Assembly (NCBI GenBank): GCA_020631815.1
Contig: JACKGW010000004.1
Location: 186,001-250,000 of the forward strand
DNA from: Planctomycetota bacterium
GTDB taxonomy: Bacteria; Planctomycetota; PLA2; JAEUHO01
DNA length: 64,000 nt
Direction: 5' to 3'
Part shown: piece after piece, positions 15,641 to 24,513 of the stretch
How positions within the stretch are numbered: position 1 is the first letter of the stretch
Layout: each line of letters begins with the position of its first letter
The notes under the pieces: model-generated
The model's input: the letters and a program-made list of their open reading frames with translations, nothing else
Told to the model about the DNA's origin: nothing
The model's database searches: none
Translations under genes and position numbers: made by a program

Positions 15641-17043
15641 GCCTCGGGGGGCGGCGAGCCCGGAGCGTCAGCGCGCGGCGGCGCGCTCCCGCCCTGCGCC
15701 TTCTTGAGTGCGCGGTTGTAGACGACGCGACGACGGCCCTGCTCCTTGGGGGAGAGACCGGGCTCGTCGGGATCCTCGACACCGAGGGCGGCAGGAGAGG
15801 TGTCGCCCACGGCCGGGGCGGCGGCGGGCGCCGCGGCGGGAGCAGCAGCCCCTCCACCCTCGGCAGCCTTCTTCTTGGCCCGCGTGAAGGCGATCTGTCG
15901 CTTGGCCTTCTCCTTCGGCGTGATGCCCGGCTCCTCGGGGTCGTCGACGCCCAAGGAAGCGGGTGTCAGCTCGCCGGCGGGCGCCGCCGGGGCGGCGACG
16001 GCCGCAGCCTCCTCGGCCTTCTTCTGCGCGCGCTTCAGACCCAGCGCGCGCTTGGCCTTCTCCTTCGGCGTGATGCCGGCTTCGTCGGGGTCCGGCACGC
16101 CGAGCGCGGCGGGCGAGAGGTCGAGCGCGGCTGCGGCAGCCGCAGGCGCGACGGCACCCTGGCGGGCCTTGGCCTTCTTGGCGTCCTTCACGGCCTTGAG
16201 GCGCGCGATCTTGCGGTTGGTGCGCTCGCGCGGCTCGAGGCCGGCCTCGGAGGGATCCGGCAAGGCCGCCATGATCGCGGCTTCGTCCACCTTCACTGTG
16301 CGCCAGTCGACGTCCTCGGCAACGGCGGCGCCCACGCCCGCGACCTTGCGCTTGGCGGCGCGGATGGCCACGAGACGAGCGACCTTGCGCTGCGTGCGCT
16401 CGCGCATCGAGATGCCGGCCTCGAACGGGTCGGGGAGACCCGCCGTGATCGCGGCCTCGTCCACCTTGATGTCGTGGAGCGACACGCGCGGCGCGGCCTT
16501 GCCCTTGCCGCCCCTCTTGGCGGCCTTGGCCTTGGCCTCGCGGTCTTCGCGCGTCTTGCGGATGGCGGCGCTGGCGTCGGCGTAGGACTTCGCCTCGCGC
16601 TCCATCGCCTCGGCGGCGAGCGGCAGCAGGACCTGCAGGCGCCGGTCCTTCTCCTGGCGGATCGTGCGCAGCGTGGTCTGCACGAGGCGGTGCTCGGGAC
16701 CGAACGCGGCCAGCGCCTCGTCGAGCACGGCGATGTCGTCCTGCAGGGCCTCGACGACGAAGCCCATCATGTACGGCAGCGTGAGGTAGTTCACGTCGCG
16801 GTACCAGTAGGCGAACGTGCCCGGCTCCGGGACCTCGTCGTAGGTCTCGATCAGGCGCGCCAGCAGCATCGCGTGGCGACGATCGTCCAGGCGCAGGGCC
16901 TTGAGGTCGTCCATCAGCGCCTGGTCCTCGGCAACGAGGAACGGGCGGCTCTCGTAGACGTAGCCCGAGGCGCTGTAGTAGCCGCGGTTGAAGACCTGGT
17001 TGAGCAGGTCGCGCTGCGCGGTGTCGAGGGTCAGGGTCGTCAC
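15637..17043 (-). CDS. Ferritin-like domain protein with five C-terminal basic repeats
   Basis: A 468-residue protein starting 4 bp after the nuoN stop. Residues about 1-165 are helical, with YDEVPEPGTFAYWYRDVNYL and DDIAVLDEALAAFG, and resemble a ferritin-like four-helix bundle; metal ligands cannot be assigned with certainty. Residues about 200-468 hold five units of 35-45 residues separated by Ala/Pro-rich linkers. Each reads roughly LPDPxEAGIxxxER followed by a basic Arg/Lys/Ala helix, for example GLPDPFEAGISMRERTQRKV and GVEDPDEPGLSPKEQGRRRV. The first two units are preceded by KVDEAAI, the last three by SPAALG or TPASLG. The repeats could bind nucleic acid, acidic lipid or another subunit. 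The operon position suggests a link with complex I or respiration. No known family was recognised. Confidence 0.6.
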   Translation of the reverse strand: MTTLTLDTAQRDLLNQVFNRGYYSASGYVYESRPFLVAEDQALMDDLKALRLDDRRHAMLLARLIETYDEVPEPGTFAYWYRDVNYLTLPYMMGFVVEALQDDIAVLDEALAAFGPEHRLVQTTLRTIRQEKDRRLQVLLPLAAEAMEREAKSYADASAAIRKTREDREAKAKAAKRGGKGKAAPRVSLHDIKVDEAAITAGLPDPFEAGISMRERTQRKVARLVAIRAAKRKVAGVGAAVAEDVDWRTVKVDEAAIMAALPDPSEAGLEPRERTNRKIARLKAVKDAKKAKARQGAVAPAAAAAALDLSPAALGVPDPDEAGITPKEKAKRALGLKRAQKKAEEAAAVAAPAAPAGELTPASLGVDDPEEPGITPKEKAKRQIAFTRAKKKAAEGGGAAAPAAAPAAAPAVGDTSPAALGVEDPDEPGLSPKEQGRRRVVYNRALKKAQGGSAPPRADAPGSPPPEA

Positions 17044-17047
17044 GCCG

Positions 17048-18523
17048 CTAGCCTCCGATCACCGATTCCGTGACGGCCTTGGCCCACTCCCAGAGCGGGC
17101 TCCAGAAGAGGCCGAACAGCACGACGGGGGCCACGAGGCCCGCGCTCAACAGCTTGTCGGCCAGCGGCAGGCGCCACGCGGTGGCGGCCTCCTCGCCCTC
17201 CTGCTCGGAGAACGGGAACATCGCCGTCACGACGCGCATGTAGTAGTAGAGCGACACGACGCCGTTGAGCAGGCCCAGCACGCCGAGTGCGATGTAGCCC
17301 TTGGCGAAGACGCCGTAGAACAGCTGCAGCTTGCCGACGAATCCGAAGAACGGCGGCAGGCCCGTGAGGCTGAACATCACGATGGCCAGCGCCACGGCGA
17401 GCCATACGTTGCGGCGAGCCAGTCCACGGAAGGCCGACATCTCGCCCGAGCCCTGGCGGCGGATGACCATGCCCGCGATGGCGAACGCGGCCAGGTTCAT
17501 GAACAGGTAGGCCACGAGGTAGAGCACGAGGCCCGCCAGCGTGGAGTCGCTCCACACCGTGATGGCCAGCAGGATGTACCCGGCGTGCGCGATGCTCGAC
17601 CAGGCAAGCAGGCGCTTGATCTCGGTCTGGCGCAAGGCGGCCGCGTTGCCGAAGGTCATCGACAGGATCGCGAGCACGCCCACGACCTGCAGCAGGAACG
17701 GACCGTCGGGGAGCCAGCCGGCTCCCGTGGCCTGGGCGACCTGGCCCGGCACCACGGCCGCGACCACGCGGATCAGTGCCGCGAACCCCGCAGCCTTCGA
17801 GGCCACCGCCAGGAAGCCGCCGACCGCCGCCGGGGCGCCGGCGTAGACGTCGGGTGCCCAGAAGTGGAACGGGACGGCCGAGATCTTGAAGGCGAAGCCC
17901 GCCGCCATGAGCACGCAGGCCACCCAGAAGATCGGCTGGGCGCCGATGCCGTTGGTCATGGCCACCGACAGCGCGTCGAGCGAGGTGCTGCCCACGAGGC
18001 CCACGAGCAGCGAGAGGCCGTACAGCATCGCCGCGGACGAGACCGCGCCGAACAGCACGTACTTCATGCTGGCCTCGTTGGCCTTCAGGTCCGAGCGACG
18101 CATGCCCACGAGCACGTAGCTGGGGATCGAAACGGTCTCGAACGCCAGGTAGAGCGTCACGAGGTCGACCGACATCGACAGGATGATCATGCCGAGCACG
18201 GCGGCGAGGATCAGCAGCAGGTACTCGCCGCCCGGCGTGCGGAAGGCTTCGCCGCGCATGGTGGCCACGACCGTGAGCGCGCCCACGAGGCAGCAGAAGA
18301 CCGTCATGGCGAGGCCGAACGCGTCGGCGCGCAGCACGCCGAACACGACCGCGGTGTCCGGGGCCTGGCCCCACGCCACCAGCCCCGCCGTGACGAAGCC
18401 GGCGATGGCCAGCACCGCGGGCACGACGGGGCGGCGACCGCGACCCAGCAGGTCGGTCAGCAGCACCGCCAGCGCGGCGACGGTCAGCAGGATCGACGGA
18501 ACAAGGGGGCCGAGGTCGGGCAC
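17048..18523 (-). CDS. nuoN: NADH-quinone oxidoreductase subunit N
   Basis: A 491-residue antiporter-like membrane subunit of complex I, with about 14 hydrophobic helices. Typical motifs are present: LYLAFETVSIPSYVLVG with the conserved Glu of TM5, NEASMKYVLFGAVSSAAMLYG, FKISAVPFHFWAPDVYAGAP with the proton-channel Lys and His, and LLAWSSIAHAGYILL. It translocates protons across the cytoplasmic membrane during quinone reduction. It lies 45 bp after nuoM and 4 bp before the ferritin-like gene. Confidence 0.96.
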   Translation of the reverse strand: MPDLGPLVPSILLTVAALAVLLTDLLGRGRRPVVPAVLAIAGFVTAGLVAWGQAPDTAVVFGVLRADAFGLAMTVFCCLVGALTVVATMRGEAFRTPGGEYLLLILAAVLGMIILSMSVDLVTLYLAFETVSIPSYVLVGMRRSDLKANEASMKYVLFGAVSSAAMLYGLSLLVGLVGSTSLDALSVAMTNGIGAQPIFWVACVLMAAGFAFKISAVPFHFWAPDVYAGAPAAVGGFLAVASKAAGFAALIRVVAAVVPGQVAQATGAGWLPDGPFLLQVVGVLAILSMTFGNAAALRQTEIKRLLAWSSIAHAGYILLAITVWSDSTLAGLVLYLVAYLFMNLAAFAIAGMVIRRQGSGEMSAFRGLARRNVWLAVALAIVMFSLTGLPPFFGFVGKLQLFYGVFAKGYIALGVLGLLNGVVSLYYYMRVVTAMFPFSEQEGEEAATAWRLPLADKLLSAGLVAPVVLFGLFWSPLWEWAKAVTESVIGG

Positions 18524-18568
18524 GTCAGCTCATCCGGGAAGGAAGGTCGAAGCGGGTGGTCATGCGCT

Positions 18569-20059
18569 TCACGAGCCCAGCCCCACGGTGGCGGCCTTGA
18601 GCAGGGACTCGAGGTTCGTCGTGAAGTAGGCGTAGAGGTTCATCGCCGTGGCGGGCCAGATGCCCATCCACAGCGTCACGAGCGCCAGCGGCACGAGCAC
18701 GGCCGCTTCGCGCTTGCTGAGGTCGGGGTAGTGCGACTTGTCCTGGTAGACGGCCGGCGTCTTGCCCAGGTAGACCTTCTGCAGCGTGATCAGGTAGTAG
18801 GCCGCCGTCATGACGATGCCGGCCAGGGAGGCCCAGGCCGCCCAGCGCTGCGAGTCGCTCTTGAAGGTGCCGATGAACGTCGTCATCTCGGCGATGAAGC
18901 CGGACAGACCCGGCAGGCCGAGGCTGGCGAAGAAAGCGAACGACGCCAGCAGGAAGTACTTGGGCATGGCCCAGGCCAAGCCACCGAAGCGGTCGATATC
19001 GCGGTGGTGGGCGCGGTCGTAGATCACGCCCACGATCATGAAGAGCATGGCGCTGATCGTCCCGTGCGCGAGCATCATGTACATCGCGCCGTTGATGGCC
19101 TCGGCGGTTCCCGCGGCCAAGCCCAACGTGACGAAGCCCATGTGGCTGACCGACGAGTACGCGATCATCTTCTTGAAGTCGGTCTGGGCGAGCGCGACGA
19201 ACGCGCCGTACACGATGGCGATCACGCTGATGATGGCGATGGCCGTGGACCAGCCCGCTGCCGCCTCAGGGAAGAACGGGTAGGCGATGCGCATCAAGCC
19301 GTAGCCGCCCATCTTCAGCAGCACGCCAGCCAGGATCATGGAGATCGGCGTGGGCGCCTCGACGTGGGCGTCGGGCAGCCACGTGTGGAACGGGAAGGTG
19401 GGCACCTTCACCGCGAAGCCGATGAACATGGCCACGAAGACGAGCGACGGGTTGACGCCTTCGGGCAAGATCGACTGGCCCGACTTGGCCATCGCGACGA
19501 TCTCGGGGATCGACCACGTGTTCGCGCCCATGCGGACGAGAATGAGGCCCGCGAGCAGCAGGACCGAGCCGGCCAGCGTGTAGAGGAAGAACTTGATGCT
19601 GGCGTACTGGCGCCGCGGGCCGCCCCACATGCCGATGAGGAAGTACATCGGCAGGAGCATGATCTCCCAGAACACGTAGAAGAGGAACAGGTCCATCGCC
19701 ACGAACACGCCCAACATGCCCGTGAGCAGGAGCAGGAAGAGCATGTGGTAGCCGCGGGGGTTCTTCTCGATGCCCCAGCTGGCGATGGCGGCCGTGAGCG
19801 ACACGAAGGCCGTGAGCAGCAGCAGGCTCAACGAGAGGCCGTCGACGGCGATGTGCCACTGGATGCCCACGGCGGGGATCCAGTCGGCCTTCTCGACGTG
19901 CTGCAGGGTCTCCATGCCCTGCATGCCACCCCAGACCATCAGCACGAGCACGAGCACGGCGACGTTGGTCACCACGTTGATCGCGCGCGCGTGCTTCGCG
20001 GGGAGCGCCCAGCAAAGCAGGAGGCCCACGACCGGCAGGAAGATCGTCAACGAGAGCAT
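18569..20059 (-). CDS. nuoM: NADH-quinone oxidoreductase subunit M
   Basis: A 496-residue proton-pumping subunit of the membrane arm. It shows YVFWEIMLLPMYFLIGMWGG with the conserved TM5 Glu, FFLYTLAGSVLLLAGLI, FAVKVPTFPFHTWLPDAHVE with the channel Lys and His, and KMIAYSSVSHMGFVTLGLA. Length and helix count are normal. It starts 4 bp after the nuoL stop, so the two are translationally linked in the operon. Confidence 0.97.
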   Translation of the reverse strand: MLSLTIFLPVVGLLLCWALPAKHARAINVVTNVAVLVLVLMVWGGMQGMETLQHVEKADWIPAVGIQWHIAVDGLSLSLLLLTAFVSLTAAIASWGIEKNPRGYHMLFLLLLTGMLGVFVAMDLFLFYVFWEIMLLPMYFLIGMWGGPRRQYASIKFFLYTLAGSVLLLAGLILVRMGANTWSIPEIVAMAKSGQSILPEGVNPSLVFVAMFIGFAVKVPTFPFHTWLPDAHVEAPTPISMILAGVLLKMGGYGLMRIAYPFFPEAAAGWSTAIAIISVIAIVYGAFVALAQTDFKKMIAYSSVSHMGFVTLGLAAGTAEAINGAMYMMLAHGTISAMLFMIVGVIYDRAHHRDIDRFGGLAWAMPKYFLLASFAFFASLGLPGLSGFIAEMTTFIGTFKSDSQRWAAWASLAGIVMTAAYYLITLQKVYLGKTPAVYQDKSHYPDLSKREAAVLVPLALVTLWMGIWPATAMNLYAYFTTNLESLLKAATVGLGS

Positions 20060-20063
20060 GGCG

Positions 20064-22034
20064 TCAGAGGATCCTTCCCAAGACGAGGGCCAGCGCCAGC
20101 ACGCCGGCGCTCACGGACAGGTAGAAGCGGACACGACCGCTCTGCAGCGCGTTCATGCCGGCTCCGAGAACACGGGGCACCCAGCCCACGAGGTGGACGG
20201 CGCCGTCCACCACACGACGGTCGGTCCGACCGGACAGCGCGGCGAGCGTGTCGCGGGCGAAGCGGCCGATCACGTTGACCGCGCCGTCCACGCCCTTCTC
20301 GTCCACCACGCGGAAGCCCTTGGCCAGCCCGTAGGCGGGGCGCATGGCGATCTCGCGGTAGAGCTCGTCGAAGCCGAACTTGCGGTGGAAGACCTTCTCG
20401 AGGCCGGCGAAGGGGCGCTTGAGGCGGTCGAGGGCGGCGCCTCCCATGAAGCGGAACACGTACAGACCGCCGAGGAGGCCGAGCACGCCGGCCGTAATGG
20501 CCATGGCGGCCACGAGGCCCGAGTGCTCGAACTCCAGGTCGCCGACGGTCTTGAAGCCCGTCGCGGTGACGCCCATCGCGTCGGCCACGATCTCGGGGTT
20601 CAAGAGGATGCCGTGCCACGCACCCCAGCCGGCGCAGATGGCCAGCGCGCCCAGGATGAGCAGCGGGATGGTCATGCTCGCGGGCGACTCGTGGGCGTGG
20701 TCGTGCACGTGCTGGTCGCGGGGCTTGCCCAGGAAGGTCATGGCGAACAGGCGCATCATGTAGAAGGCCGTGAGCACCGCGCCGAAGAGGGCCATCCAGT
20801 AGAGGAACGGTAGCCGGTGCCAGGCACCCGCCAAGATGGCGTCCTTCGAGAAGAAGCCCGCCGTGATGAATGGCAGGCCGGCGATGGCCAGCACGCCGGC
20901 CAAGAAGGTCCAGCCCGTGATGGGCATCTTCTTGAGCAGGCCGCCCATCTTGCGCATGTCCTGCTCGTGGTGGCAGGCGTGGATGACGCTGCCCGAGCCG
21001 AGGAACATGAGCGCCTTGAAGAAGGCGTGCGTGGTGAGGTGGAACAGACCGGCGTGCCAAGCACCCACGCCGAGGCCCAGGAACATGTAGCCCAGCTGGC
21101 TGACCGTGGAGTAGGCCAGGACCTTCTTGATGTCGTCCTGGGCCAGCGCGATGAAGCCGGCCATGACGGCCGTGACGGCACCGACCGTGGCCACCACCGT
21201 GAGCACGTCGGGCGTGAGGATCGGCATGAAGCGGCCGATCAGGTACACGCCGGCCGCGACCATGGTGGCCGCGTGGATCAGGGCGCTGACGGGCGTCGGG
21301 CCCTCCATGGCGTCGGGGAGCCAGACATGCAGCGGAGCCTGCGCGCTCTTGCCCATGGCAGCGAAGAACAGGCCGAACCCGGCGATCGTGATCCACGGGT
21401 CGGCAAGCGCCCCCGAGCGGGCCGCCTCGAAGATCTTGCTGAACTCGAAGCTGCCGGCCGTCATGTAGATCGCGGCGATCGCCACGACCATGCCGAGGTC
21501 GCCGATGCGCGTGGTGATGAAGGCCTTGCGTGCCGCGTTGCCCGGCGCGGGCTTCTCGCTCCAGAAGCCGATCAGCTTGTAGGAGCAGAGACCCACCAGC
21601 TCCCAGCCCATGAACAGGTGGAGCAGGTTGTCGGCCAGCACCAGGACCAGCATCGAGACGCTGAACATCTGGAGCCAGGCGAAGAACAGGTAGTACTTCG
21701 GATCGCCCTTCATGTAGCTCGTGCTGAACAGGTGCACGAGGAAGGCGACCAACGTCACCACGACGAGCATGACCGCCGTGAGGCCGTCGATGTGGATGCC
21801 CACCGTCCACGGCGTGCCCCCACCCCCGGACGGGTCGAACCACGCCCACGAGATGTGGAAGGGATCCGCGCCACCCAGCTGCGAGGCCATGATCACCACG
21901 GCCGACACGAAGGACGCGAAGATCGTGGCCACGGTGAGCCACGCCCCCTGGCCCGGCAGGCGCCGGCCCAGGAAGAACTGGATCACGAAGCCGACCAGCG
22001 GCGCGCCGAGAATCGTCAGGGCCAGCCCGAGCAT
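20064..22034 (-). CDS. nuoL: NADH-quinone oxidoreductase subunit L
   Basis: A 656-residue distal antiporter-like subunit. It shows LFMGWELVGLCSYKLIGFW with the conserved Glu, RIGDLGMVVAIAAIYM, SAQAPLHVWLPDAMEGPTPV and STVSQLGYMFLGLGVGAW. The C-terminal half carries the long extra region (about residues 480-656) expected for the lateral helix and last membrane segments. It starts 7 bp after the nuoK stop. No frameshift. Confidence 0.97.
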   Translation of the reverse strand: MLGLALTILGAPLVGFVIQFFLGRRLPGQGAWLTVATIFASFVSAVVIMASQLGGADPFHISWAWFDPSGGGGTPWTVGIHIDGLTAVMLVVVTLVAFLVHLFSTSYMKGDPKYYLFFAWLQMFSVSMLVLVLADNLLHLFMGWELVGLCSYKLIGFWSEKPAPGNAARKAFITTRIGDLGMVVAIAAIYMTAGSFEFSKIFEAARSGALADPWITIAGFGLFFAAMGKSAQAPLHVWLPDAMEGPTPVSALIHAATMVAAGVYLIGRFMPILTPDVLTVVATVGAVTAVMAGFIALAQDDIKKVLAYSTVSQLGYMFLGLGVGAWHAGLFHLTTHAFFKALMFLGSGSVIHACHHEQDMRKMGGLLKKMPITGWTFLAGVLAIAGLPFITAGFFSKDAILAGAWHRLPFLYWMALFGAVLTAFYMMRLFAMTFLGKPRDQHVHDHAHESPASMTIPLLILGALAICAGWGAWHGILLNPEIVADAMGVTATGFKTVGDLEFEHSGLVAAMAITAGVLGLLGGLYVFRFMGGAALDRLKRPFAGLEKVFHRKFGFDELYREIAMRPAYGLAKGFRVVDEKGVDGAVNVIGRFARDTLAALSGRTDRRVVDGAVHLVGWVPRVLGAGMNALQSGRVRFYLSVSAGVLALALVLGRIL

Positions 22035-22041
22035 GCTCCCG

Positions 22042-22350
22042 CTATCCCTTCAGGTTCGTCATCGCGTCCACATCGATGCGGTCGCGAGCGTCGAAGACGT
22101 TGAGCAAGATGGCCAGCGCGACGGCCGCCTCGGCCGCTGCGATCACCAGGACGAACAGGGCGAACACCTGCCCGCGCACGCCACCGGGCCCGTAGCGGTC
22201 GAACGCCACGAGGTTGAGGTTGGCGGCGTTGAGCATGAGCTCGATGCCGATCAGGATCGCCACCGCGTTGCGGCGGGCGAGAACGGTCACGAGGCCCGCG
22301 CTGAACAGGGCCGCGCCGACCACGAGGTAGTGCATCAGCCCGATGGTCAC
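22042..22350 (-). CDS. nuoK: NADH-quinone oxidoreductase subunit K
   Basis: A 102-residue protein with three membrane helices. LARRNAVAILIGIELMLNAANL contains the conserved TM2 Glu, and FVLVIAAAEAAVALAILL the TM3 Glu. The GTG at 22350 gives the expected family length and sits in a 4-base overlap (GTGA) with the nuoJ stop. Confidence 0.95.
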   Translation of the reverse strand: MTIGLMHYLVVGAALFSAGLVTVLARRNAVAILIGIELMLNAANLNLVAFDRYGPGGVRGQVFALFVLVIAAAEAAVALAILLNVFDARDRIDVDAMTNLKG

Positions 22351-22874
22351 GTGCGCCTCCGGCGGGCGAGGTAGGCGGCCCCCACGAGGGCGGCCAGGAG
22401 CAGCATGGAGCTCAGCTCGAACGGGAGCAGGTACTGCTCCGGGTCGAGGAAGGCGCGGCCGATCGGGGCCGTCGTCGGCTGCGGGTCCGGCGGGACCGCG
22501 CGCGCGGCGAAGTCGGTGCCGTGCAGCGCCAGGAGCAGGCCGAAGAAGAACAGGCCGCCGACGAAGGCCGGGATGAGCAGCTTGGGCTTCTCTTCCAGAC
22601 CCAGCGTGGAGCGCGTCTTGCCCGTCATCAGGATGCCGAACACGAGCAGCACGAGGATGCCACCCACGTAGACGATGACCTGGGCGAGGCCGACGAAGTC
22701 GGCACCGAGCATGAAGTACAGGCCCGCGACGCCGAAGAAGGCCGCCATGAGGCCGAAGGCCGCATGCACGATCTTGGGCGCCGTCGCCGCGGCGATCGCC
22801 GAGATCACGGCGAACGCGGCGAGGCCGTAGAACACCGCGGGCGCGATGTAGGGCGTGAGGTCGGGCAGCTTCAC
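22347..22874 (-). CDS. nuoJ: NADH-quinone oxidoreductase subunit J
   Basis: A 175-residue membrane subunit with five hydrophobic helices. The conserved TM3 zone reads YFMLGADFVGLAQVIVYVGG, followed by ILVLLVFGILMTGK. The C-terminal part contains a longer loop (about residues 100-140) before the last helix. The GTG start at 22874 overlaps the nuoI stop by 4 bases. Confidence 0.95.
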   Translation of the reverse strand: MKLPDLTPYIAPAVFYGLAAFAVISAIAAATAPKIVHAAFGLMAAFFGVAGLYFMLGADFVGLAQVIVYVGGILVLLVFGILMTGKTRSTLGLEEKPKLLIPAFVGGLFFFGLLLALHGTDFAARAVPPDPQPTTAPIGRAFLDPEQYLLPFELSSMLLLAALVGAAYLARRRRT

Positions 22875-23389
22875 GCCTCGCCCCCCTTCTTCTTGCGCGC
22901 CGCGATGCGCGCGAGGTGCGGCGCCAAGCCGGCGTCGGGGTCGGCACTGGTCTTGGCCGTGCGCCAGGGGCCCTCCCCCTTGGTGAAGTCGATGCGCACG
23001 CCGCCTTCGCGGTCGAACGCCGCGAGGTCGTACTGCTGCCCCATGTGGATGCAGTCCACGGGACAGGGGTCGATGCAGAGCGAGCAGAACAGGCACTTGG
23101 CGTAGTCGATCTCGTAGCGCGTGAGGATCTTGCTGCCGTCTGCCGCCTTGCCGCCGTCCTCGATCGTGATGCAGTCCACCGGGCACGCCTTGGCGCACAG
23201 GTGGCACACGATGCATTTCTCGGGCTCGAACTCGTGCAGACCCCGCTCGTAGGGGCTGAAGTACGTCTGCTCGCCGGGGTCCGGGTACTCGATGGTGGTC
23301 GGCTTCGTGAAGAAGTGCCGCCCCGTGAGCACCATGCCCTTGGCCGTGCTCGAGATGCCGTGCCAGACGTCCTTGAGGTACGTACGCAT
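22871..23389 (-). CDS. nuoI: NADH-quinone oxidoreductase subunit I
   Basis: A 172-residue peripheral-arm ferredoxin-like subunit that passes electrons to the quinone-site clusters. Two complete 4Fe-4S motifs are visible, CIVCHLCAKACPVDC and CLFCSLCIDPCPVDC, in the usual order. The C-terminal tail is basic (ARIAARKKKGG). The ATG at 23389 gives the family-typical start MRTYLKDVWHG. It lies 17 bp after nuoH. Confidence 0.96.
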   Translation of the reverse strand: MRTYLKDVWHGISSTAKGMVLTGRHFFTKPTTIEYPDPGEQTYFSPYERGLHEFEPEKCIVCHLCAKACPVDCITIEDGGKAADGSKILTRYEIDYAKCLFCSLCIDPCPVDCIHMGQQYDLAAFDREGGVRIDFTKGEGPWRTAKTSADPDAGLAPHLARIAARKKKGGEA

Positions 23390-23406
23390 GCGCCGCCTCC
23401 CGACCG

Positions 23407-24513
23407 CTACCGGCCCATCAGCCACGCTGCGAAGCCCCCGTCGCCCATCGAGGCGCCGAGCAGGACTTGCAGGGCTGCCCCCACCACACAGACCACGCTC
23501 GCCGGGAGCAGGACCTTGTAGCAGAGGTACATGACGCGATCGACGCGGAAGCGCGGCAGGCTCCAGCGCACCCAGATCATCACGAAGAGCAGGAACAGCG
23601 TCTTCGCGAAGAGGATGCCGAAGCCAACCCAGCGCATGCCCGGGCCGGTCAGGTCGACGGGGAACCCGGGGGACCACCCACCCAGGAAGAGAACCGAAGC
23701 GAGCACGGCGAACAGGATCATGCCCGCGTACTCGGCGAGGAAGAACACGGCGAAGCGGAAGCCCGTGTACTCGGTGTGGAAGCCGGCGACGAGCTCGCTC
23801 TCGGCCTCCGGCAGGTCGAACGGCGCGCGCTTGAGGCTGGCCAGCGCGGCCGTCGCGAAGATGAAGAACGCGATGAACGCGAAGGGCCCGCGGAACACGT
23901 ACCAGTTCCAGATGGCGCCTTCCTGCTGGACGACGATGTCCGTGAGGTTGAGCGTGCCGGCCAGGATCACGACGGCCAGCGCCGAGATGCCCAGCGGCAG
24001 CTCGTAGCTGATCATCTGCGCGACCTCGCGCATGGCGCCCAGCACGGCCCACTTCGAGTTGCTGGCCCAGCCCGCCATGATCACGCCTACGACCTCGATC
24101 GAGGTCAGGGACAGGATCACGAACAGGCCGATGTTCATGTCGGCCGGGACGAGGCCGAAGCCCCACGGCAGCACGGCGAACGCCACGAAGGCGCCCGCGA
24201 ACACGATGATGGGCGCCAGCAGGAAGACGATCTTGTCGGCGCTGGCCGGAATGATGTCTTCCTTGGCCAGCAGCTTGACGCCGTCGGCCACGAACTGGAG
24301 CAAGCCCTGGGGGCCCACGCGGTTGGGCCCGATGCGGGCCTGCATGCGGCCGGCGACACGGCGCTCGAGCCAGACGGTCTCGCCCGCGATGACGCTGACG
24401 AAGACCAGCACCAGCTTGCAGGCCAGCACGATGGCGATCGTGTAGACCAACCCCGCCGGCACCGCCTGGAGCCATCCGTGTTCCCGGATCAGCTGATCGA
24501 GCCACGCCTGCAT
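23407..24513 (-). CDS. nuoH: NADH-quinone oxidoreductase subunit H
   Basis: A 368-residue membrane subunit forming part of the quinone chamber. Conserved parts include ERRVAGRMQARIGPNRVGPQ, LLAKEDIIPASADK, REVAQMISYELPLG and FDLPEAESELVAGFHTEYTG. Eight membrane helices are expected. The ATG shares one base with the nuoD stop (TGATG), consistent with coupled translation. Confidence 0.97.
   Translation of the reverse strand: MQAWLDQLIREHGWLQAVPAGLVYTIAIVLACKLVLVFVSVIAGETVWLERRVAGRMQARIGPNRVGPQGLLQFVADGVKLLAKEDIIPASADKIVFLLAPIIVFAGAFVAFAVLPWGFGLVPADMNIGLFVILSLTSIEVVGVIMAGWASNSKWAVLGAMREVAQMISYELPLGISALAVVILAGTLNLTDIVVQQEGAIWNWYVFRGPFAFIAFFIFATAALASLKRAPFDLPEAESELVAGFHTEYTGFRFAVFFLAEYAGMILFAVLASVLFLGGWSPGFPVDLTGPGMRWVGFGILFAKTLFLLFVMIWVRWSLPRFRVDRVMYLCYKVLLPASVVCVVGAALQVLLGASMGDGGFAAWLMGR

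Noticed and set aside
16988..20278. 1096-residue plus-strand frame opposite nuoM, nuoN and the ferritin-like gene
   Set aside because: His/Arg/Glu-rich composition of an antisense shadow; the minus-strand genes are certain.
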